Below, in pieces: positions 32,784-43,056 of a DNA stretch of 52,825 bases. The stretch is from Candidatus Gastranaerophilales bacterium (lineage in GTDB: Bacteria; Cyanobacteriota; Vampirovibrionia; Gastranaerophilales; Gastranaerophilaceae): positions 1 to 52,825 of the forward strand of contig CALUPF010000029.1 of the NCBI GenBank assembly GCA_944322545.1. Direction: 5' to 3'. The notes below the pieces were generated by a model. It was given only the letters and a program-made list of their open reading frames with translations, did not search any database and had not been told where the DNA came from. Every line of letters starts with the position of its first letter. Within the stretch, counting starts at the first letter, position 1. A program made the translations under genes and the position numbers.

Positions 32784-34010
32784 TTATTTTGTTCTACTAG
32801 CAAGATTATTTAAAATATCTTGTGGCGTAACATTATGCATAGCCATAAAGGTAAGCATAAAATATGTTAAATCAGCAGCTTCCCACTCAAGCCCATCACC
32901 TTTTTCGAAATTAACAAACTCAAAAGCTTCTTCCATAATTTTTCTTTTCAAATAAAACTCATCTTTAAATAATTTAGTAGTAAAAGAATTATCTGGCAAA
33001 AGTCGTTTTCTATCTAAAAGCAAATTATACAATTCTGAAATTGAAAAATCCTTGTCGCCAAAACAAGAAAACCTTCCTAAGTGACAAGCATTTCCTTTTT
33101 GTTTCACAATAAACAACAAAGCATCCATATCACAATCAAAACGAGCAGTAACAAGCTCCTGGGTGTTGCCAGATGTTTCACCTTTGACCCATATTTTGTT
33201 TCTAGAACGACTAAAATATGTCCCTTGACCTGTTTTTAATGCTTGCATTACAGATTCAGGTGAAGAATAAGCTAAAGTGAGAACTTGTTTGGTATCATAA
33301 TCTTGGATAATTGTTGGTAAATATCCAAATCTTTTTTCAAAATCTAGACACTTAACAAAAGCTTCTTCTAAAGACACCTTGCCTGTGTAAATACACATCC
33401 CTAACTGCGTTGAAACATTCATTTTTTGAAGAGTAACAATCTCATCAACAGAACTTATTCCACCAGCTGCAACTAATTCTTTTGTTGTTGCGTTTCTAAT
33501 AGCTTTTATTGCTTCAATATCAGTTCCTGCTAACATGCCTTCTTTTTCAACAATAGTGTATAAAAATCCGGAACAATAATTATTAAAACGTCTCACAAAA
33601 TCTTGAGGCGTAGCATTAGCTGACTTTGTCCACCCATGAGTAGTAACAACACCATCTCTAGAATCAATTGCAACTAAAACACGATCTTTTGGTAGTTTTG
33701 AAAGAAAATCTTCATGAGCGGCCGTGCCAATAATAATTTTTTTAGCACCTAAAGCAAGCATTTTTTTTGCTTTATCTATGTCTCTGATTCCTCCACCAAC
33801 TCGACAAGAAGCCACTTTACATATTTTCGCAATCAACTCTTCATTATTACCTTTTCCTGTTGCCGCATCTAAATCTATTACAGCAACTTCGCCAAACCTG
33901 CCGTAATATTTGGCTAGTTCTATTACATCTTCTCTTTCGAGAACTTTTTCTGCACCCTGTCTAAGCTGAACAGCTTTACCATCCATCAAATCTATACTTG
34001 GTACTATCAT
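32784..34010 (-). CDS. HisA-HisI-HisE fusion, histidine biosynthesis
   Basis: A 408-residue trifunctional protein. Residues 1 to about 228 are HisA (ProFAR isomerase barrel: IVPSIDLMDGKAVQLRQG, VIDLDAATG, CRVGGGIRD, VAAGGISS). Residues about 229-315 are HisI (PRA-cyclohydrolase: TYFSRSRNKIWVKGETSGNTQ, RFDCDMDALLF, NACHLGRFSCF with metal ligands). Residues about 318-408 are HisE (PRA-pyrophosphatase: SISELYNLL, KRKIMEEAFEFVNF, EAADLTYFMLTFM). Together these carry out the second, third and fourth steps of the pathway in order. HisIE fusions are common; addition of HisA is unusual. It is last in the kinase-nadD-yqeK cluster, 15 bp after yqeK. Confidence 0.92.
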   Translation of the reverse strand: MIVPSIDLMDGKAVQLRQGAEKVLEREDVIELAKYYGRFGEVAVIDLDAATGKGNNEELIAKICKVASCRVGGGIRDIDKAKKMLALGAKKIIIGTAAHEDFLSKLPKDRVLVAIDSRDGVVTTHGWTKSANATPQDFVRRFNNYCSGFLYTIVEKEGMLAGTDIEAIKAIRNATTKELVAAGGISSVDEIVTLQKMNVSTQLGMCIYTGKVSLEEAFVKCLDFEKRFGYLPTIIQDYDTKQVLTLAYSSPESVMQALKTGQGTYFSRSRNKIWVKGETSGNTQELVTARFDCDMDALLFIVKQKGNACHLGRFSCFGDKDFSISELYNLLLDRKRLLPDNSFTTKLFKDEFYLKRKIMEEAFEFVNFEKGDGLEWEAADLTYFMLTFMAMHNVTPQDILNNLASRTK

Positions 34011-34025
34011 AATTAAAAACCTTTT

Positions 34026-34619
34026 CTATTTTTCTATATCTGCCAACAATTCGTTATAGACATCAATTGTTATATGACAAATTGCCAATCTTCTGTCTAC
34101 AAGACTTTTTATAGTAGCTTCAAAGCATTTAAAAATTGCCTTATTTAAGCCATTATCTTCTTTCAACAAATCAAGGCATTGATGTCGAAACTCAGCTTCA
34201 CGAGTTCTCGCTTCAATTTTATCAGCTAGAAAAATAATTTTCTCAAAATCAGACATACCACAACGACCTAAGGTATGCCATCTAATAGCATCTAAGATTT
34301 CTTCATCATCTATATTAAATTTATTTTTAGCCAAATATGCACTTACAGGTGCATGAAGGGTCTTATAATTCAACAATTCACAATCTTGAATTTCAGGGAT
34401 ATGCTCATGAATAATTTCTAACAATTTTTCATTAGAAAAGCATTTTGCAGCATCATGTAAAAGTCCTGTAATTCTGGCCTTTTCTACATCCATATTGAAC
34501 ATTTGAGCCAATTCAACAGCTGCTTCCATTACTCCTAAAGAGTGGATATAGCGTTCTTCATATAAATTTTCTTTCAACCATTCTTGGATTTCTTGGATTT
34601 TATTTTCTGTATAAGCCAT
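34026..34619 (-). CDS. yqeK: HD-domain hydrolase YqeK
   Basis: A 197-residue HD-superfamily phosphohydrolase of the YqeK family, whose studied members hydrolyse diadenosine tetraphosphate symmetrically to ADP. Metal-binding motifs are H in RYIHSLGVMEAA, the HD pair in GLLHDAAKCFS, and HAPVSAYLAKN and RWHTLG further on. The start is taken as ATG 34619 (MAYTENKIQ); an in-frame TTG at 34628 is possible. It overlaps the end of nadD by 20 bp. The nadD-yqeK pairing is widespread in bacteria. The usual third partner rsfS is not here. Confidence 0.92.
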   Translation of the reverse strand: MAYTENKIQEIQEWLKENLYEERYIHSLGVMEAAVELAQMFNMDVEKARITGLLHDAAKCFSNEKLLEIIHEHIPEIQDCELLNYKTLHAPVSAYLAKNKFNIDDEEILDAIRWHTLGRCGMSDFEKIIFLADKIEARTREAEFRHQCLDLLKEDNGLNKAIFKCFEATIKSLVDRRLAICHITIDVYNELLADIEK

Positions 34620-35202
34620 ATTTATCAATGTATTTTTCTACTCCCTTTGGCACAAGACTTTTTATCGGAATACTGTTATGAATATTATTTCTAATTTGAG
34701 TTGAAGATATATCTACAAAAGGCATCTTCATCATTTTGTAATTATATCCCTTTTCCTTTAATTTTTGCAAATATGTTTCATCAGCTTTCAAACTTTTTTC
34801 ATCTTCTCTTACAAAAAGCACAAAATCCAAAAGATTTTTAAGCTTATCAGACTGATACCATGACTCAATATTCATAAATGCATCAGTACCAATTATAAAA
34901 TTTATCATTCCTTCTACTGGATATTTTTCATATATTTCTTCAACTGTTGGTAAGGTATAAGAAAGTCCTTCTCTTTCATACTCAATATCACTTACTTCAA
35001 TATAATCTATGTCCTTTACAGCAAGCTCAGCCATTTTTAAACGATGCTGAGAAAAGCTCTCATCAAAAGCTTTATGAGGAGGTCTTGCCGCTGGTATCAA
35101 AAGAATTTTGTCATAATCAAAATTCTTTTTTGCATACTCACAAATCATCAAATGTGCGTTATGGATAGGATTAAATGTACCTTGAAAAAGACAAAGTTTC
35201 AT
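34600..35202 (-). CDS. nadD: Nicotinate-nucleotide adenylyltransferase
   Basis: NadD adenylates nicotinate mononucleotide to deamido-NAD in NAD synthesis. The 200-residue nucleotidylyltransferase has the (H/T)xxH motif in FQGTFNPIHNAHLMICEYA, then LIPAARPPHK, FIIGTDAFMNIESW and the C-terminal ISSTQIRNNI. The start is ATG 35202 with GGAG five to six bases upstream; an earlier in-frame start at 35217 lacks this. It lies 11 bp after the kinase gene and overlaps yqeK. Confidence 0.96.
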   Translation of the reverse strand: MKLCLFQGTFNPIHNAHLMICEYAKKNFDYDKILLIPAARPPHKAFDESFSQHRLKMAELAVKDIDYIEVSDIEYEREGLSYTLPTVEEIYEKYPVEGMINFIIGTDAFMNIESWYQSDKLKNLLDFVLFVREDEKSLKADETYLQKLKEKGYNYKMMKMPFVDISSTQIRNNIHNSIPIKSLVPKGVEKYIDKYGLYRK

Positions 35203-35213
35203 AAATACTCCTA

Positions 35214-36101
35214 TCAAGACAAAGAAATATTATTGTGATGAATTTCTTCAACTAAAGATAGAATTTTGTTGATAAATTTTTTATATGCAGCCCTGTCAGC
35301 TTCTCCAGATAATACAATATCTGCACTCATTGCAGTAGGGTGAATATAGATTTTTGCTTTATTTGAAGCATTTTCATAAACTTCATCAGCAGAATCACCT
35401 AAACCTCTAGCTTGAGCTCTTTCGTAGAATCTAGCTTTTTGAACATTATGAGAAACATCTACGTAGATTTTAAAATCAAACGCATCAACGATTTTTTCTG
35501 TTAGTGTGAACAAACCTTCTGAAATAATAATTTTTGAAGGAACAGCTTTAGTCACATTATCACGTCTTATTGCAGTGCCAGACATATCATATTTAGGAAG
35601 ATAAACTGTATCGCCAAATAAAAGCTGTTTGATATGCTTTTTCATCAACTCTAGTTCTAAAGCTTCAGGAACATCTAAGTCATAATTTTTTGCAAATTCT
35701 GCAAAGCTTCCAGCAGCTTTAACCATTTCTGATCTGTCATAATAATAATCATCTGTGTTCAATCTTGTGATTACATTGTTTATACAATACTCATCAGCGA
35801 ACGCTTGAATTGTATTGATAATATCAAACGCAATTGTTGATTTACCACTTGCTGTTTCACCAGCAATACCAATTGCACAAGATCTTGAAATTGTTCCAGA
35901 TAAAAACAAAGCCATTTTATAAATGGCATTATTGCTAACTTTTTTAAAAATTGAATCAGAAGAATTAATTTCTTCAAAAAAGATTTTATTAAGTCTTTTT
36001 TCTATATATTGGAAAAGAACTTTATTTTTAGCCTTTGAGCCTACTGGTAATTGTTGTTTATTTGGGGAAGTTATGAATTCTTGTGTAATCGTATTTTGCA
36101 A
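35214..36101 (-). CDS. Uridine-kinase-like P-loop kinase
   Basis: A 295-residue P-loop protein of the uridine kinase/phosphoribulokinase group. Walker A is GIAGETASGKSTIAFDI (about residues 78-94). Further features are TRLNTDDYYYDRSEM (the YY-D substrate region), LDVPEALELELMKKHIKQL, YDMSGTAIR, KIIISEGLFTL (Walker B-like) and an ARFYERAQARGLGD lid. Uridine/cytidine is the first guess as phosphate acceptor, but pantothenate or other small alcohols are possible. The 75-residue N-terminal extension is unusual for Udk. Shine-Dalgarno AAAGGAA precedes the ATG. It heads a cluster with nadD, yqeK and hisA-I-E. Confidence 0.8.
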   Translation of the reverse strand: MQNTITQEFITSPNKQQLPVGSKAKNKVLFQYIEKRLNKIFFEEINSSDSIFKKVSNNAIYKMALFLSGTISRSCAIGIAGETASGKSTIAFDIINTIQAFADEYCINNVITRLNTDDYYYDRSEMVKAAGSFAEFAKNYDLDVPEALELELMKKHIKQLLFGDTVYLPKYDMSGTAIRRDNVTKAVPSKIIISEGLFTLTEKIVDAFDFKIYVDVSHNVQKARFYERAQARGLGDSADEVYENASNKAKIYIHPTAMSADIVLSGEADRAAYKKFINKILSLVEEIHHNNISLS

Positions 36102-36133
36102 TTTTGAATTCCTTTATTTTGCTTTGCTAAAAT

Positions 36134-36167
36134 AAAAACCGAACAAAAAATTATTTGCCGGTTTTTT
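36134..36167 (-). terminator. Rho-independent terminator of panD
   Basis: AAAAACCG (36134-36141) and CGGTTTTT (36159-36166) form a stem with T-rich tails on both strands. On the minus strand it follows the panD stop. Confidence 0.7.
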
Positions 36168-36174
36168 ATTAATT

Positions 36175-36531
36175 TCAAATTTTCTTAACAATATTATTTT
36201 TATCATCTACCATTACGACAGTTGGTTCAAATTTTGCCTTTTCTTCTAACGTCATCATCGCATAAGAAACAATAATAACTTTATCACCTATCGCAACTTT
36301 TCTTGCTGCTGCGCCATTCAAGCAGATGTCTCGATTGCCTCTTTTTCCCTTGATAACATATGTTTGGAATCTTTCTCCATTATTAACATCAAGGATATCA
36401 ACCTTCATACCTTCAAGAAGATTAGCAGCTTCCATCAATTCTTCATCTATTGTAATAGAACCAACATATTCCAAATTTGCATCTGTCACTGTAGCTCTAT
36501 GTATTTTTGAGTATAAAAATTCTATTTGCAT
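36175..36531 (-). CDS. panD: Aspartate 1-decarboxylase
   Basis: PanD makes beta-alanine from L-aspartate for pantothenate and CoA. It is a pyruvoyl enzyme made by self-cleavage of a proenzyme at Gly-Ser, seen here in [12 protein letters not shown]. Other motifs are [16 protein letters not shown] at the start, [21 protein letters not shown] and [11 protein letters not shown] (here [11 protein letters not shown]). The start is ATG 36531 with GAGG five bases upstream, giving 118 residues; the longer frame to 36642 adds a hydrophobic stretch not found in PanD. It is divergent from uvrA and monocistronic. Confidence 0.97.
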   Translation of the reverse strand: MQIEFLYSKIHRATVTDANLEYVGSITIDEELMEAANLLEGMKVDILDVNNGERFQTYVIKGKRGNRDICLNGAAARKVAIGDKVIIVSYAMMTLEEKAKFEPTVVMVDDKNNIVKKI

Positions 36532-36680
36532 ACGTTCCTCTTTCCAATATTTTATCAAAAAATAAAAAAGAAGGTATAAAAATTTTATAAAGATGTAAAA
36601 ATTGTAAACGTGAATTGAAAACAAAACAAAATTGAATAACAAAACATATTGTGAAATAATATCAATCGAGAGAAGACATT

Positions 36681-39512
36681 ATGAACGACAAAATTATTAT
36701 AAAAGGAGCAAATCAACACAATTTAAAAAATGTTGATTTAGAGCTTCCAAAAAACGAACTAATAGTTTTTACTGGTGTATCAGGCTCGGGAAAAAGCTCG
36801 CTAGCCTTTGATACAATCTTCGCTGAAGGTCAAAGACGCTATGTTGAAAGTCTTTCTACCTATGCTCGACAATTTTTAGGACAAATGGATAAACCTGATG
36901 TTGAAAGTATAGAAGGCTTATCCCCAGCAATATCTATTGACCAAAAATCGACATCAAATAATCCACGTTCAACAGTTGGAACTGTTACTGAGATTTATGA
37001 TTATTTAAGACTTTTATTTGCTAGAATCGGTACTCCACATTGTCCTGTTTGTGGCGATGAAATAAAACCACAATCAATAGACGAAATTGTAGACAAAATC
37101 CTCAAACTTGACGAAGGTACAAAAATTCAGATTATCGCTCCAATAATTCAAGGTAAAAAAGGTGAATATTCAACTTTATTAAATGAACTAAAACAAGAAG
37201 GTTTCATTAGAATAAAAGTTGATGGAAATGTTTATAATCTTGATGAAACAGATATTGAAGACATAAAAATTGAAAAAACAAAAAAACATGATATTGATGC
37301 AGTTATAGACAGGATAGTTGTAAAAGAAAGTGCAAAATCAAGAATTGCTGACAGTGCTCAAATAGCATTAAAAAAGGCTAATGGAGTGATGAAAGTAGAT
37401 GTAATTGGAGATAAAGAGCTTATTTTTTCAGAAAAACTAGCCTGTCCTAAATGTGGATTAAGTTTTGAAGAGCTGGCACCAAGAAGCTTCAGCTTCAACA
37501 GCCCGTATGGAGCTTGTCCAAAATGCTCAGGTCTTGGTTACGACTTTGTAATTGACCCAGATTTAGTAATACCAGACAGAAAAAAATCTATAAAACAAGG
37601 TGCTATTTATCCTTGGAGCAAAACAAGCACATCATATTATGACGATGTATTAGCATCAGTAGCATTTCATTACAATATTGATTTAGACAAACCATTTGAA
37701 CAACTGACAAAAGAAGAGCAAGATCTAATTTTGTTTGGTGGAAAAGAAGTAATAAACATAAAGGTTAAAAGATTTGGAACAAACCGTTACGAAAATCATA
37801 AAATGAAATTCTGGGGTGTAATCCCATTTCTTGAAAAAAGATATAATGAATCAAACGGTGAATATTGGCGTGAAGAAATCCAAAAATATATGAAAATGAC
37901 ACCTTGCAAAGAATGTCATGGAGCAAGACTCAAACCATATATTTTGGCAGTTACAATAAATGGCAAAAACATTAACGAAGTTTGTGAAATGCCAATAACT
38001 GAAAGTTTTGAATTTTTCTCAAATCTATTTTTAGAGCTAACAGACTATCAAATGATGATAGCAAAACAAATACTAGAAGAAGTTAGAGCAAGACTTAAAT
38101 TCATGCTAGATGTAGGTTTAGGCTATTTAAATTTAAACCGAATGTCACTAACATTATCTGGTGGGGAAGCTCAAAGAATTAGACTTGCTACACAAATTGG
38201 AAGCGGCCTATCTGGAGTTTTATACGTTTTAGATGAACCATCTATTGGTCTGCATCAAAGAGATAATGATATGCTCATAAAAACTCTTTTAAGACTGCGA
38301 AATCTTGGTAATACATTAATTGTAGTCGAACACGATGAAGACACGATGAAAAATGCTGATTACATAGTAGATATTGGACCAAGAGCCGGAGTACATGGTG
38401 GAAAGGTTGTAGCAAAAGGAACTTTAGATGAAATAAAATCTGTAAAAGAATCTATTACAGGTCAATATCTAAGTGGTAGCAAAAAAATTTCTGTGCCAAC
38501 AAAAAGAAGAGAAGGCAATGGCGAATTTTTAAAAGTAAAAAATGCACATCTAAACAATCTTAAAAACATAGATTTAGATATACCTCTTGGAAAAATTGTT
38601 GCATTAACTGGAGTCTCAGGCTCAGGTAAATCAACTCTAATGCAGGATTTAATACATGAATATGCAATACATAAACTTAGAGGCAATAAACCAAAACCAC
38701 AAGGAGTAGATGAAATACTGGGTTTTGAAAATATAGACAAAATTATTGATATTGATCAATCTCCAATTGGCAGAACGCCTCGCTCAAACCCTGCTACATA
38801 TACTGATGTTTTCACCTACATAAGAGAACTTTTTGCAATGACTAATGAAGCAAAAGTTAGAGGTTATAAACCAGGACGATTCAGCTTCAATGTTAAAGGC
38901 GGACGATGTGAATCCTGCAAAGGTGACGGTCTAATAAAAATTGAAATGAACTTCTTATCTGATGTATATGTAAAATGCGATGTTTGTAAAGGCGAAAGAT
39001 ACAACAGAGAAACACTTGAAGTAAAATACAAGGGTGCCACTATATCAGATGTTTTAAATATGACAGTAGCTGAAGCTTATGTATTTTTTGAAAACATACC
39101 TAAAATCAAAAGCAGACTAAAAACATTATATGATGTAGGTCTGGGATACATAAAATTAGGACAAAGTGCAACAACACTATCAGGTGGTGAAGCTCAAAGA
39201 ATCAAGCTTGCTTCAGAGTTAAACAAAAAAGCAACAGGAAAGACTCTTTACCTTTTAGATGAGCCTTCTGTTGGTTTGCACTGGTATGACTTAGACAAGC
39301 TCATAAAAATAATAAACAAACTGGCAGATTCAGGTAACACAATTTTAATTATTGAACATAACATGGATTTGATCAAAATCGCTGATCACATAATTGATCT
39401 TGGACCAGAAGGAGGCAATGGCGGTGGAAACGTTGTATTTGAAGGAACGCCTGAAGAAATAATAAAATGCCCACAGTCATATACAGGACAATACTTAAAA
39501 AGCTATCTTTAA
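36681..39512 (+). CDS. uvrA: Excinuclease ABC subunit A
   Basis: UvrA is the damage-sensing ATPase of nucleotide excision repair. It is 943 residues, full length. The first Walker A is TGVSGSGKSSLAFDT (about 31-45). A zinc finger follows (CPVCGDE and CPKCGLSF...CPKCSG). The signature LTLSGGEAQRIRLATQIGSGL comes next, then VLDEPSIGLHQRD. The second half has Walker A GVSGSGKSTLMQDL, a second zinc finger (CESCKGDG...CDVCKGERYNRETLEV), LSGGEAQRIKLASEL and LLDEPSVGLHWYDLDKL. The Shine-Dalgarno GAGAGAAG is weak. The convergent lipoprotein gene ends one base away, with no terminator visible. Confidence 0.98.
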   Translation: MNDKIIIKGANQHNLKNVDLELPKNELIVFTGVSGSGKSSLAFDTIFAEGQRRYVESLSTYARQFLGQMDKPDVESIEGLSPAISIDQKSTSNNPRSTVGTVTEIYDYLRLLFARIGTPHCPVCGDEIKPQSIDEIVDKILKLDEGTKIQIIAPIIQGKKGEYSTLLNELKQEGFIRIKVDGNVYNLDETDIEDIKIEKTKKHDIDAVIDRIVVKESAKSRIADSAQIALKKANGVMKVDVIGDKELIFSEKLACPKCGLSFEELAPRSFSFNSPYGACPKCSGLGYDFVIDPDLVIPDRKKSIKQGAIYPWSKTSTSYYDDVLASVAFHYNIDLDKPFEQLTKEEQDLILFGGKEVINIKVKRFGTNRYENHKMKFWGVIPFLEKRYNESNGEYWREEIQKYMKMTPCKECHGARLKPYILAVTINGKNINEVCEMPITESFEFFSNLFLELTDYQMMIAKQILEEVRARLKFMLDVGLGYLNLNRMSLTLSGGEAQRIRLATQIGSGLSGVLYVLDEPSIGLHQRDNDMLIKTLLRLRNLGNTLIVVEHDEDTMKNADYIVDIGPRAGVHGGKVVAKGTLDEIKSVKESITGQYLSGSKKISVPTKRREGNGEFLKVKNAHLNNLKNIDLDIPLGKIVALTGVSGSGKSTLMQDLIHEYAIHKLRGNKPKPQGVDEILGFENIDKIIDIDQSPIGRTPRSNPATYTDVFTYIRELFAMTNEAKVRGYKPGRFSFNVKGGRCESCKGDGLIKIEMNFLSDVYVKCDVCKGERYNRETLEVKYKGATISDVLNMTVAEAYVFFENIPKIKSRLKTLYDVGLGYIKLGQSATTLSGGEAQRIKLASELNKKATGKTLYLLDEPSVGLHWYDLDKLIKIINKLADSGNTILIIEHNMDLIKIADHIIDLGPEGGNGGGNVVFEGTPEEIIKCPQSYTGQYLKSYL

Positions 39513-39513
39513 A

Positions 39514-40470
39514 CTAAGCTGAAAGATATTTATAAAAATCAGATTTAGTCTTTTCTAGCTTAGAAGAATCAACTCCATATTCTTCCACCATATCAAATAC
39601 TTCTTTTAACAATTTTCTAGAATCACATCTTTCTTTCATCACATCTAATAGATTTCTCGCTGTTTTTTGAGCAAATTTATCATTCAAAACTTCACCATTG
39701 CCATATATTAGGAATTGAACAAGATTTCTTTTTGCCAAACCACATGCAGCTCCTTCATGACTTGGCATTACATTAAATTTAGCTTGGACTTTTCCTTTCT
39801 CCCCGTTTGACAGACACTCAAAAAACGACTCGGGGATTTCACGTTTAGGATTGTGTTTAATTAAAAGTTTTTCACTCACATTATACAAGTAACTTAAAAT
39901 AGCATCTTTTTCATTTGTCTTCAAACTATTGTATGAAGCATCTGAAATATTTGCTCGCAATATTGAATCTTTTTGTATTAAACCAACATTAAAAAGACTA
40001 TCAGCTGTTTTTTGTAAGATAAAATCACCTTCATAAGCTTTTTTACCTCCAGCTAATTCAATAAAATCTCTACCTGTTGTACCATGCGCAACTGTTAAAA
40101 GATTATTTTTTTTATTTAATTTTTTTTGTATTAGCTCATCAGCTTTTCCTTTATAAACCTGATAATAAAGTTCAACAGTATCTGGTAATGTTTTCAATTT
40201 TTCTAATAAAGTATCAGGAACAACCTTATATTTAGAAATATCAGACTTGCTAATGACACGTTTAGGCTCATCTTTAACGAAAACAGTAACACTATGTCTA
40301 GCACCATTTTCAAAATTTTCGATTAGCTTTGCAGCAGTAGGATAAGTAAATTCAACAACATCTTTTGTTAAAACAGGAGGCTTTTTAGTACAAGAAGAAA
40401 CACCAATTAACAATGCCATTGTTCCTGTTTTTAAATAAGTATTTGCCCTTTTTATAAAACTAACTGACAC
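39514..40470 (-). CDS. Lipoprotein with GH24 lysozyme-like domain
   Basis: A 318-residue predicted lipoprotein. The hydrophobic N-terminus ends in a lipobox (GVSSC, Cys about 27), so membrane anchoring is expected. Residues about 120-270 follow the pattern of phage-type muramidases: LLTVAHGTTGRDF (compare TIGYGHT), FILQKTADSLF, NEKDAILSYLYNVS (compare the FNVG helix), then ESFFECLSNGEKGKVQAKFNV...GAACGLAKRNLVQFL. The Glu and Asp of the usual catalytic E-8x-D-5x-T pattern are not obvious, so activity is uncertain. The start is GTG 40470 with AAAGGA upstream. It converges with uvrA. The GH24 relationship is moderate in confidence. Confidence 0.7.
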   Translation of the reverse strand: MSVSFIKRANTYLKTGTMALLIGVSSCTKKPPVLTKDVVEFTYPTAAKLIENFENGARHSVTVFVKDEPKRVISKSDISKYKVVPDTLLEKLKTLPDTVELYYQVYKGKADELIQKKLNKKNNLLTVAHGTTGRDFIELAGGKKAYEGDFILQKTADSLFNVGLIQKDSILRANISDASYNSLKTNEKDAILSYLYNVSEKLLIKHNPKREIPESFFECLSNGEKGKVQAKFNVMPSHEGAACGLAKRNLVQFLIYGNGEVLNDKFAQKTARNLLDVMKERCDSRKLLKEVFDMVEEYGVDSSKLEKTKSDFYKYLSA

Positions 40471-40561
40471 AACTTTTCCTTTCGTGAATGATAAAACAAC
40501 TAAAACAGAAAAATTGCCAAATTGACAATAAAATACAACACGAAAAGAATAGAAAATATAA

Positions 40562-41329
40562 CTAATCTTTATTTTTTTCTAAATATTCGAAGTATTTTAC
40601 ATAAGTTACAAACTTATAAATACCGGCAGTAATTGAAATGATTAAACCTCTTAAACCATCTTTATAGCCCTTACGCATAAAATATTTTTCAACAATTATC
40701 CAAAAAGATTTCCAAATTGCAAAATAGAAGTTTATACTTTTGTTTTTTTCTATTAATTTTTCTAATTCAAAATCTGTGTATTTATTTAAAGAGCCGATCA
40801 ATGACTTATGACTATTAGTATAAGCATGTATAATTGCTAAATTTTTATACTTAGGATTTATTTCAAAAATTTTACCAAACTTTATTTCAGGAGTCGCATG
40901 AACAACAGGTGGCCAATAAACACAATCCTTTCGAAGAAACCTAATAATAGAATCAGGATACAAAATTTCAACAGGTTTACCCCAACAATAATTTAATCTA
41001 GGTATTCTAACAGCAGAATAATTTTGAGGAGCATCAATAAATTTATAAAGATATTCTTTTAGATCAGAAGATATTTTTTCATCAGAATCAACAACTAAAA
41101 CCCAATCATTTGACGCCTGTGATATAGCATAATTTCTTGCTGGTTCAACCCAACCTATATTTTCATGCATAACGATTTTGGTATTATATTCTTTTGCAAT
41201 TTCAAGAGTTTTATCTGTGGAATACATATCGCAAATAACAATTTCATCAAAATCTTTTACAGATTCAAGACAATCTCTAATTATATTTTCATTGTTAAAA
41301 GTATGTATTACAACTGATATCTTGCTCAT
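40562..41329 (-). CDS. Family 2 glycosyltransferase
   Basis: A 255-residue GT-A enzyme of glycosyltransferase family 2, resembling LPS-core heptose or beta-glucosyl transferases (WaaE/KdtX-like). The N-terminus is KISVVIHTFNNENIIRDCLESV; the first Asp motif is VICDMYSTDKT; the metal-binding DxD is in VLVVDSDEKIS; and an acceptor region WPPVVHATPEIKF is present. The C-terminal 60 residues contain an amphipathic, basic stretch and are probably membrane-associated. The start is ATG 41329 with AGGAG five bases upstream; the upstream extension to 41389 was dropped. It likely acts in surface glycan assembly; donor and acceptor are unknown. Confidence 0.9.
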   Translation of the reverse strand: MSKISVVIHTFNNENIIRDCLESVKDFDEIVICDMYSTDKTLEIAKEYNTKIVMHENIGWVEPARNYAISQASNDWVLVVDSDEKISSDLKEYLYKFIDAPQNYSAVRIPRLNYCWGKPVEILYPDSIIRFLRKDCVYWPPVVHATPEIKFGKIFEINPKYKNLAIIHAYTNSHKSLIGSLNKYTDFELEKLIEKNKSINFYFAIWKSFWIIVEKYFMRKGYKDGLRGLIISITAGIYKFVTYVKYFEYLEKNKD

Positions 41330-41432
41330 AAAAACTCCTAAAAGATCTAAACAAACAATATTAATACAATACATATGCTCGTAATGCAACTATGTATAAA
41401 TTCAGAAAAATTGAAAAAAATGGCACAAAAAA

Positions 41433-41505
41433 TGCGTCACCCGCGATTCGAACGCGGGACCTATCCCTTAAAAGGGGAGTGCTCTACCTACTGAGCTAGT
41501 GACGC
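41433..41505 (-). tRNA. tRNA-Lys (UUU)
   Basis: A complete 73-nt cloverleaf on the minus strand. The acceptor is GCGTCAC/GTGACGC, the D arm is GCTC/GAGC, the anticodon loop is CTTTTAA with anticodon TTT, and the T arm is CCGCG/CGCGG with loop TTCGAAT. The discriminator is A. CCA is not encoded; T6 follows directly. The first pair of the anticodon stem is a C-T mismatch. Confidence 0.96.
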
Positions 41506-41608
41506 ATTTCTTATTAAATTTTCAAATTTCGTTTCAGCTTGTATACCTAGAATAACAAGAACAAAATTTTCAGTCAACACTTTTTTTTAATAAATTTCAA
41601 TTAGCTGT

Positions 41609-42907
<1,299 letters not shown>

Positions 42908-42952
42908 TCAAATCTACTAAAAAATTATAAACCAAATTAAAAATTTATGCAG

Positions 42953-43051
42953 AGTATATACTTTTAACCAAAGAGCAAAGTTCAATATATACTTAAGTTT
43001 CAAGACAACACACCTAATTTTTATTAAGTTTTGTAAACGAAAGTATATACT
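42953..43051. promoter_or_regulatory. AGTATATACT palindrome cluster
   Basis: Two perfect palindromes AGTATATACT (42953-42962 and 43042-43051) and one single-mismatch copy AATATATACT (42984-42993) lie between divergent purA and the gene at 43120. The nearest one ends five bases before the promoter-like GGCAATT. The same 10-mer is found upstream of the ORF-less unit at 8200 and nowhere else I could see. Confidence 0.55.
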
Positions 43052-43056
43052 AAAAA

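Noticed and set aside
36600..36622. HLR1-like direct repeat (RpaB site) between panD and uvrA
   Set aside because: On the minus strand TTTACA is followed by a second TTACA with a 9-base period instead of the 10 required for HLR1.
40487..40518. A fourth GGCAATT motif on the minus strand, upstream of the lipoprotein gene at 40470
   Set aside because: The first block matches perfectly, but at the 14-base spacing the second block reads GTTTTATCATT and matches only 5 of 11 positions. It is plausible as a weak member but not countable.
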